A DNA stretch of 33,986 nt, taken from positions 1 to 33,986 of the forward strand of contig MWFF01000100.1 in the NCBI GenBank assembly GCA_002071485.1, written 5' to 3'. The stretch is from Verrucomicrobia bacterium ADurb.Bin006. Lineage in GTDB: Bacteria > Verrucomicrobiota > Verrucomicrobiia > Limisphaerales > J093. The notes under the pieces were generated by a model. That model was not told the DNA's origin, did no database searches, and saw only the letters and a list, made by a program, of their open reading frames with translations. Both the position numbers and the translations under genes were made by a program. This document shows, in pieces, positions 24,706 through 31,164 of this stretch (its first letter is position 1; every line of letters begins with the position of its first letter).

Positions 24706-24781
24706 GGGCGCAGGGTCGTTGTCGATGCGAGCCGGCCGGTGACCTCGCGCCGTGCCATGCCGCGAGCACGCGCGGTGGATC

Positions 24782-24812
24782 GTAGCAGGCACGGTGCGAA
24801 CCACCAGTGGCA
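24782..24812 (+). promoter_or_regulatory. Candidate activator-binding element B
   Basis: GGCACGGTGCGAACCA starts at 24788, 110 bp before the TTGGCAC box; copy A has 111 bp. A GAACCA ... TGGTTC inverted repeat (6-bp arms) overlaps its right side. The near-equal spacing in both copies argues for function. Confidence 0.45.
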
Positions 24813-24897
24813 TGGTTCTTCCCCATGAACTCGAGCCGGTGCGTCTCAAAATGCATGAAAACGAGCGTGTTCGTGGGGGATTCAGGCTCAGGCGACA

Positions 24898-24916
24898 TTG
24901 GCACGGCGCCAGCTTA
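24898..24916 (+). promoter_or_regulatory. Sigma-54-type promoter B
   Basis: TTGGCACG (24898-24905) is a full -24 match; GG at 24900 and GC at 24912 are 12 bases apart, and the -12 box is CAGCT as in copy A. Shared word GCCAGCTTA. It faces the small gene at 25101 and the stress-protein gene at 25249. Confidence 0.52.
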
Positions 24917-25100
24917 CTGAAGTCGGTGCCTTGCCGGTCTGTAGAAAGACCGCACGCGAGCGGTGGCGCGCTACCTGGCACGCAGCCCTTCGCCGGAGAG
25001 GTCCCAGCGTGAGTGCTCTCCGTGCGGAACCCAGGCGACCGCCGTGCGAGAATGCCGCGGCCCTGGCAAGGCACCAGCAATCTGAACAACACTAACGACC

Positions 25101-25262
25101 ATGGCACTGACCTTCAAACACCATATGCCGAAGCCAGAGCCTGGCCTGGCGGAGTCCGTGCGTGCTCAATTGGAAGGTCGCGATGCCGTGCTGACAGTGA
25201 TTGCCATCAAACCGGTGCAGATCACACCGAACCAAGAACCACATCGTCATGGCCCTGATTGA
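25101..25262 (+). CDS. Possible 53-residue small protein
   Basis: A frame starting MALTFKHHMPKPEPG, with a central segment LAESVRAQLEGRDAVLTVIAIKP that has a helix-then-strand look and normal GC-rich codon choice. It overlaps the start of the stress-protein gene by 14 bases, so the two could be coupled. No Shine-Dalgarno site and no known family are seen. It may be a leader peptide or a remnant of a larger protein. Confidence 0.35.
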   Translation: MALTFKHHMPKPEPGLAESVRAQLEGRDAVLTVIAIKPVQITPNQEPHRHGPD

Positions 25263-26316
25263 TCAAGCTGCCGGACCGGACACCTCTGTGTCCCGGACCG
25301 ACTGGCCGACGCCTGAACTCGCCGACGGTTCTAGGTCGAACCTCGATCCCATGGCACCTTGGAAGCGAATTCTTGTGCCGGTGGACTTTTCGTTGGAGTC
25401 GATGAAGACGCTCTCCTACGCCTCCAAGCTTGCGCAGTCGTTGAGCGCGTGTCTGGACATCGTCCACGTGTTGACCACGCGTCCGCGGGGGGCCCGGGTT
25501 GGGGCGGTTCCGCTGCTGGCTGGCCTGGACAGGGAGGATTTGGCGGAGGCGGCGCGCGCCAAGTTGCTGGCCGTCATCAAGCGCAAAGTGCATTGGCAGG
25601 TTCCCTGGAACGTCTGGATTCGCGATGGCCAGCCTCACAGGGAGATTCTCGAGGCGGCGGCACGATACGACGTCGACGCGCTCGTCCTGCACACTCGGTC
25701 GAAGCCGAGCCTGGAGGGCTTCGTCGACCAGGGCGTGACACGCCGTCTTGTCTTTGGCGCCTCGTGTCCCGTGCTCGCGATCCCCCCCCAGGTGCTGTGG
25801 CAGTCGGGGGAGTCTTTGCCGCTGGTTTCTCCGGACCACTGGCACACGATCCTGATACCGACGGAGATGAGCAGGGTGGGTGAAAACGCCCTGGCCCGGG
25901 GACTGGCTCTGGCCCGTTGGTTCAATGCCAGAGTCACGGCCTTCAATGTCCTGCGCACCGGGCGGCTGTACTCCCACTACCGGCCGACCGGTGCCCGCAA
26001 TCGGCGCTTCGTTCAGACCAAGAGCCGGTTTCGCACCTGGGTGCATCGCCATGCTCCTCCCGACGTGCACCTTGACATGTGTGTGGGTGTGGGCAGTCCC
26101 GCGTCGACCTTCCTGCGCGCCGCCCGGCATATGCGGGCGCACCTGATTGTCATGGGGACCCAGCAGTTCTCAGGGTGGCGGCGACTGCGCGCCCTCCGGA
26201 CGATCAGCCGGATACTGGCGGATACGCCATGCCCGATCCTGTGCGTTCCCCAGCCACCGGGCGGTTTGCAGATGCCCGCCGCCGCGGTGTCGACAACCCG
26301 CGATCAGGTGCCATAG
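25249..26316 (+). CDS. Tandem universal stress protein (UspA family)
   Basis: A cytoplasmic protein of 355 residues from ATG 25249; ATG 25351 would remove a 34-residue, non-conserved N-terminus. It has two UspA domains. Domain 1 is about 36-185 (WKRILVPVDFSLESMKTLSYASKLAQ ... DALVLHTRS ... CPVLAIPP). Domain 2 is about 200-345 (HTILIPTEMSRVGENALARGLALARWF ... HLIVMGTQQFSGWRRLRALRTISRILADTPCPILCVP). The classical ATP-binding pattern Gx2Gx9G(S/T) is not clean in either half, so nucleotide binding is doubtful. A sigma-54-type promoter lies about 350 bp upstream. The family usually serves stress or anaerobic survival. The 3' end overlaps a convergent gene remnant by 13 bp. Confidence 0.9.
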   Translation: MALIDQAAGPDTSVSRTDWPTPELADGSRSNLDPMAPWKRILVPVDFSLESMKTLSYASKLAQSLSACLDIVHVLTTRPRGARVGAVPLLAGLDREDLAEAARAKLLAVIKRKVHWQVPWNVWIRDGQPHREILEAAARYDVDALVLHTRSKPSLEGFVDQGVTRRLVFGASCPVLAIPPQVLWQSGESLPLVSPDHWHTILIPTEMSRVGENALARGLALARWFNARVTAFNVLRTGRLYSHYRPTGARNRRFVQTKSRFRTWVHRHAPPDVHLDMCVGVGSPASTFLRAARHMRAHLIVMGTQQFSGWRRLRALRTISRILADTPCPILCVPQPPGGLQMPAAAVSTTRDQVP

Positions 26317-26558
26317 ATCAGTTCCTTCTTCTCGTCGTCGAACACCGCATTGCCGTTGTACGCGACCCCATCGATCGGTTGACGGGTGATTGGGGCGCTC
26401 GGCCGCATGATCACCACGCTGCCCGCCGTGCCGTTGCCGGGCGTCCACGCGAGATTCAATGAGCCGCTCTCGGCGTCGGCCGCGGCGAGGCCGGTTGCGG
26501 CGGCCGGCGAGGCGGCCCCGAGGGTGTCGTTGGTGAGGCTGAATGTCTCGAATTGCAC
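26304..26558 (-). pseudogene. Fragment of a secreted fibronectin-like domain
   Basis: About 84 residues. SLNLAWTPGNGTAGSVVIMR, followed by PIDGVAYNGNAVF, matches a beta-sandwich module common in large exported Verrucomicrobiota proteins ('GNGxxxxVVxR...P.DG..Y.A'). The module stops in its middle (ELIYGT then stop), and there is no signal peptide or partner domain, so this is a leftover of a bigger gene. The first 20 residues (MQFETFSLTND) may be real or junction sequence. Confidence 0.55.
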
Positions 26559-26576
26559 GATTGATGTGTCGCCTTT

Positions 26577-26621
26577 AGTCCGGACATCTCACACCGCTGC
26601 GCACGATCGGATGTCCGGGCT
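26577..26621. repeat. REP-like element (AGTCCGGACATC ... GATGTCCGGGCT)
   Basis: Nine-bp arms CCGGACATC (26580-26588) and GATGTCCGG (26610-26618) around a 21-nt loop, in a 45-nt unit with ends like those at 9125-9170. It lies 107 bp before the next start. The rest of the spacer to 26727 has no clear promoter. Confidence 0.75.
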
Positions 26622-26727
26622 CGTGGCCAAAACGAGAACCGCGCAAAGCCAAGCGAACAGCGTTGCGGCCCCGGCAAAAGGGTGTTAGTCGTGGCAAAGA
26701 TTCTCGCATTCAAGTCACAGACCATTT

Positions 26728-29700
26728 ATGCGCTCGTTTCGATCAGCCACGTCATCGGTTGCCGCGTTCCTTGTCGCTTGCACGGGTCTGAGCGGACTCC
26801 GCGCCGCCGATCTGTTCCAACCCGACCCGGCCGCGCTGACCAGAGTCGCCGCACAGTTGCCGTCCGAGCCTGGCGCTTTCGGCCCGGCATGCACCGACCG
26901 CGAAGCGTGGGACAGGATCGCGAGCCGGCCTGAAATGCAGCAGCACGTCCGGCATGCCGAGGAGGAAATGCGCACTCCGCTCCCCGATCTGCCGGACGCG
27001 CTGTTCCTCGATTACTCGAAGACCGGGAACCGACGGCGCTGCGAAACGGTGTTGTTCGCCCGGCGTGCCCGGGCGAGTTCATTGGCCCTGGCCGAGTGTA
27101 TCGAGAACCGGGGGCGTTTCCTCGAACCGCTCGAAGCCACCCTCCAGTCCATCGCCCGGGAACGCACATGGGTCATGCCCGCGCACGACGGAGGGCTCGA
27201 CAATTTCCATGGACGCCAGGTCACCATCGACCTCGCAGTCGCGATGTTCGCCTGGGAACTGTCCACGATCGATCGGGTCCTGGCCGCCAAGCTCTCGCCA
27301 TCCCTGCGAACTACCATACGGCAGGAACTCGAACGCCGCGTGTTTGCCCCCTACCGCCGCATGACGGCGGGCGAACAGGATCAGTTCTGGCTGCTGCACG
27401 TGCACAATTGGAATGCCGTCTGCCTGGCCGGCGTGACCGGCGCCGCGCTGGCCTCGCTCGATGACCCGAAGGAACGAGCATGGTTCGTCCTTGCAGCCGA
27501 GAAATACTCGGCCAATTTTCTCGAGGGATTCACCCCCGACGGCTACTGCAGCGAGGGCGTCGGATATTGGAACTACGGCTTCGGCAACTACGTGGCCCTC
27601 GCGGAGGCGGTTCGGCGTGCCACCGGCGGCGGCATCGACCTGCTGGCCCGCCCGAAAGCGATCAAGCCCGCGCTCTATGGACTCCAAATCGAGATCGCCG
27701 ACGGCGTCTGCCCCGCATTTGCGGACTGCGACGTGGGCGCCCGCCCCGGATCGCGCCTGGTCGGCTTGCTGCGCCGGCGCTTCGGACTCGCCGACGAGCC
27801 CACAGCGCTCGCACCGCCGACACGCGGATCGTTCCAGGCGGCCCTCATGGACCTGTTTCCCTCCCCGGCCCCGCCGATCCCGCTCAGCGAGCCGATCCCG
27901 ACGGCCAGCGCACCGCGGACATGGTTTCCAGACGCGGGCGTGCTGATCTGCCGACCTGGATCGAGCGCGGGAACTCGCCTGGCCGTGGCGATCAAGGGGG
28001 GCCACAACGCCGAGCACCATAACCACAATGACGTCGGGACATTCATCGCCGTCGTGGGAGGCGTGGCCGTGCTGCCCGACATCGGGTCGGAGGTCTACAC
28101 GCAGCGCACATTCAGCGCGCGACGCTACGAGAGCCGGGCCCTGAACTCGTTTGGCCACCCCGTGCCGCTGATCGCCGGCAAGATGCAGTCACCCGGACGC
28201 CAGGCCGCCGCCCGGCTGCTGGCGCTCGAACAATCGGATGAAGGGACCGACAAGGTCGTGTTCGACCTCGCCGCGGCCTACGACGTGCCCTCGCTCAGCA
28301 AGCTCACCCGCACCTGCACCTACAGCCGGACCGGCTCCGGGTCTCTGACCGTGATTGATGAGTTCGCTTTTGCCCAGGCCGAGACGTTCGAAACGGCCCT
28401 GCTGACCTTCGGACGATGCGAACAACTGTCCTCTCGAGTGCTGCAGATCACCGACGGCGCCGAGGCTGTCCGAGTCGAGATCAGCGTGCCGGACAACATC
28501 CCTCTCGACATCCGGGCTGAGCCGATCCGCGAAGATCTGGTCGCCCGCCGCACAGCTACGCGCATCGGCTTGCGGCTCAAGGAGGCCGTGCGCGACGGCA
28601 AAGTCACGGTCGTCATCACCCCCTCGAGCGTCGGCGCCCATGCGTTCCTCGAGAAGCTGTCCACCCTCCCCGGGACTGCGTCCCCGACGCTCGAAGTGGC
28701 GGCGAAAGCCCTCGCCGACGGCCAGACCCAGAAGGCGCGCGACGGATTCGATGCGATTGCGCGCGACGCTTCTGCCCCCCCATTCGTTCGCGGTCTGGCC
28801 TGGTGCGGCCTCGCTGATCTGGCTCTTGCCGGCGAGTCGTCGGACGATATCGAGGGTCTCCGGAAGCGTCTGGCGGCGGATGCCACGGTGCCGACGCTCT
28901 ATCGGGACGCGGCTTTGCGCCGCCTCACCGAGGCGAACCGAAGCCGCCAAGCCGAAGACGATTCCGCGGACGAGGCCGAGTCTGACCGCGTGCGGCTGCC
29001 GGACGTGTCTCGATCGACAGCGCTCTTCCACATGGCGCCGAACGGCAATGACAGCAACGACGGAACCGAGGGGAACCCCTTTCTGACGCTGCATCGAGCC
29101 CGCGACGCTGTGCGCACGCTCAAGCAGGCGCGAGGCGGACCGCTGCCATCGGGAGGCGTCACGGTTGTCGTGCATGGCGGGATGTATGCCGTGTCGGAGA
29201 CGTTCGCGCTGAACACGGAGGATTCCGGCAGACCCGATGCGCCGGTCGTTTACCGAGCTGGAGAAGGCGAAACGCCTGTCTTCAGCGGTGGGATTCGCAT
29301 TGCGAATTGGACACCGATCGAGGACCTGCAGGTGCGCGAGCGGCTGGCCGCATCGGCCCGCGACCGTGTGCTGGCAGCCGATCTGGGGGCGTTGGGCGTA
29401 GTGGACTACGGCGATCCGACAGATCTGCGGCGCCGACCGGAGTTGTTCGTGAACGGCGTGCCGCAGACACTCGCGCGATGGCCTGACGAAGGTTTCGTCA
29501 AGACCGGAGAACTCCTCGGCCAGGACACCTTCAAGGTCTGGAACTCGATCGCTGGCTGCCGCGACGGCCGGTTCCGATACATCGAGGAGCGTCCGAGCAC
29601 CTGGGCGGACGAACCGGACGTGCGCCTCTATGGGTACTGGTTCTGGGACTGGTACGAGGAGTGCCAGAAAGTCGAACGTATCGACCCGTCCGAGCACAGC

Positions 29701-30981
29701 TACACGCTGGCGCAGCCCTATTCCCAGTACGGGTATCGGTCGGGACAGCGGTACTATGCGTTGAACGTGTTGAGGGAACTCGACCAGCCCGGCGAATGGT
29801 ACCTCGATCGCCAGCGCGGCAAGGTGTTCTGGCTGCCGCCTGAAAACGTGGATGTGGCCAAGGCCGAGGTCGTGTTGAGCGTTCTGGATCGGCCTTTCAT
29901 CGCCCTGGACAACGCAAACCACGTGCTCCTCCTGGGGTTGACCGTGCAAGACGGACGCGCCAACGGTATTGAGGTTCGGGGTGGGACCAACTGCCTGGTG
30001 GCAGGTTGCACGGTTCGGCGGCTGGGCGGTGACGGGGTCGTCATCGAGGGAGGCCAGCGCCACGGCCTGTTCGGATGCCTTCTCGAGACGCTCGGATGTG
30101 GCGGAGCGCGCGTCGCCGGGGGCAACCGGCAGACGCTCGCGGCTGGACGGCACTTCGTCGAGAACTGCACTGTGTCGAACATCTCGCGTCTCAAGCGGAC
30201 CTACACCCCTGCGGTCCATCTGGACGGCTGCGGACAGCGCGTGGCCTACAATCTGTTCGAGCGCATGCCATCCTCGGCCATGCGGATCGAAGGCAACGAT
30301 CATCTGGTCGAGTTGAACGTGATCCGCGACGTGGTGCAGGAGTCGGACGACCAGGGGGGCATTGACATGTTCGGCAACCCACTGTACCGCGGCACCGTGA
30401 TTCGCTGGAACCGGTGGAGCGACATCCGCGGCGGGACGCACAATGGCGCTGCCGGCGTGCGCCTCGATGACATGATTTCGGGAACCGTCGTGCAGGGCAA
30501 CGTGTTTGAACGATGCGGCGCGGTCGCCTTTGGCGGCGTGCAGATACACGGTGGCAAAGACAACTGGGTGGACGGCAACGTGTTCATCGACTGTTTCGCC
30601 GGGATCAGCTTCTCGCGCTGGGGCGAGAAGCGCTGGCTCGAAGCGATCGCAAAGTTCATTCCCCAGGCCGCCGATCCCGCCCATGTGGCCCGATATCCCG
30701 AACTCGCGCGGCTCGAGTCCGCCCCCGACGTCAACATCGTCACACGGAATCTGTTCGTGCGCTGCGGCCAGGAGTTCCTGCGCGACGGCAACACGCAACA
30801 GACGGCGCTCAACGCCAGCAGCGATCGACCGCTCGATCTCGAGGCGGTGTCGAGCGCCGGTGCAGCCGCCCAGGCGCCTGCCGTGCGTGCCCTGCTGTTC
30901 GAACCGATCCCGCTCTCCTGCATGGGACCGTACGAACATCCGTGGCGAGCGCAACATCCGGGAGCTTACGCGGCTCGCTGA
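26728..30981 (+). CDS. Exported heparinase II/III-like lyase fused to a beta-helix domain
   Basis: A protein of 1417 residues. The signal peptide covers about 1-26 (FLVACTGLSGLRA). Residues about 50-380 form an alpha/alpha-toroid with lyase-type features (HNWNAVCLAG, YCSEGVGYWNYGFGNY). Residues about 400-640 are the heparinase II/III beta-sandwich, with KGGHNAEHHNHNDVGTF at 423-439, the His/Asn/Asp strip of this superfamily. A linker (about 655-760) has helix-rich, TPR-like character. Residues about 765-1390 are a right-handed parallel beta-helix: the entry segment (FHMAPNGNDSNDGTEGNPF) seen in many secreted polysaccharide-active proteins, then repeated turns (NCLVAGCTVRRLGGDGVVIEGG, HLVELNVIRDV, NWVDGNVFIDC). 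It would cut acidic polysaccharides by beta-elimination and bind or cut a second bond. Substrate unknown. No stop or frame change separates the halves. Confidence 0.86.
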   Translation: MRSFRSATSSVAAFLVACTGLSGLRAADLFQPDPAALTRVAAQLPSEPGAFGPACTDREAWDRIASRPEMQQHVRHAEEEMRTPLPDLPDALFLDYSKTGNRRRCETVLFARRARASSLALAECIENRGRFLEPLEATLQSIARERTWVMPAHDGGLDNFHGRQVTIDLAVAMFAWELSTIDRVLAAKLSPSLRTTIRQELERRVFAPYRRMTAGEQDQFWLLHVHNWNAVCLAGVTGAALASLDDPKERAWFVLAAEKYSANFLEGFTPDGYCSEGVGYWNYGFGNYVALAEAVRRATGGGIDLLARPKAIKPALYGLQIEIADGVCPAFADCDVGARPGSRLVGLLRRRFGLADEPTALAPPTRGSFQAALMDLFPSPAPPIPLSEPIPTASAPRTWFPDAGVLICRPGSSAGTRLAVAIKGGHNAEHHNHNDVGTFIAVVGGVAVLPDIGSEVYTQRTFSARRYESRALNSFGHPVPLIAGKMQSPGRQAAARLLALEQSDEGTDKVVFDLAAAYDVPSLSKLTRTCTYSRTGSGSLTVIDEFAFAQAETFETALLTFGRCEQLSSRVLQITDGAEAVRVEISVPDNIPLDIRAEPIREDLVARRTATRIGLRLKEAVRDGKVTVVITPSSVGAHAFLEKLSTLPGTASPTLEVAAKALADGQTQKARDGFDAIARDASAPPFVRGLAWCGLADLALAGESSDDIEGLRKRLAADATVPTLYRDAALRRLTEANRSRQAEDDSADEAESDRVRLPDVSRSTALFHMAPNGNDSNDGTEGNPFLTLHRARDAVRTLKQARGGPLPSGGVTVVVHGGMYAVSETFALNTEDSGRPDAPVVYRAGEGETPVFSGGIRIANWTPIEDLQVRERLAASARDRVLAADLGALGVVDYGDPTDLRRRPELFVNGVPQTLARWPDEGFVKTGELLGQDTFKVWNSIAGCRDGRFRYIEERPSTWADEPDVRLYGYWFWDWYEECQKVERIDPSEHSYTLAQPYSQYGYRSGQRYYALNVLRELDQPGEWYLDRQRGKVFWLPPENVDVAKAEVVLSVLDRPFIALDNANHVLLLGLTVQDGRANGIEVRGGTNCLVAGCTVRRLGGDGVVIEGGQRHGLFGCLLETLGCGGARVAGGNRQTLAAGRHFVENCTVSNISRLKRTYTPAVHLDGCGQRVAYNLFERMPSSAMRIEGNDHLVELNVIRDVVQESDDQGGIDMFGNPLYRGTVIRWNRWSDIRGGTHNGAAGVRLDDMISGTVVQGNVFERCGAVAFGGVQIHGGKDNWVDGNVFIDCFAGISFSRWGEKRWLEAIAKFIPQAADPAHVARYPELARLESAPDVNIVTRNLFVRCGQEFLRDGNTQQTALNASSDRPLDLEAVSSAGAAAQAPAVRALLFEPIPLSCMGPYEHPWRAQHPGAYAAR

Positions 30982-31164
30982 CCCTGCCTCCAACGCGTTC
31001 ACGGCCTGGATCACCGCGTGCAGGCGCGCGTTTGCCCCAAAAGAAGGTTGCCGAGGCGGGCGAGATTCTGTAACCAACACTGTGATAGGTTCCCAAGCCC
31101 GGCGGGGGCGGTCAGAACCGATGATCATTCAACAACTGACACTGCACCGACTCCAGTCCTTCCA

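Larger units (their letters stand above)
24706..25100. other. Regulatory spacer, second copy
   Basis: No gene is recognised. It holds an activator-like element (24782-24812), a sigma-54-type promoter (24898-24916) and small hairpins such as CGGTCT/AGACCG (24935-24952). The arrangement repeats that of 23757-24180, with weak similarity between the two landmark sites. Confidence 0.5.

Noticed and set aside
26690..26710. Possible sigma-54 site before the lyase gene (TGGCAAAG..CTCGC)
   Set aside because: GG and GC are 13 bases apart, not 12, and the -24 box is imperfect.
28189..31128. 979-codon open frame on the minus strand
   Set aside because: It is the antisense of the lyase/beta-helix gene; it has no domain, no signal and arises from the GC-rich third positions of the true gene.
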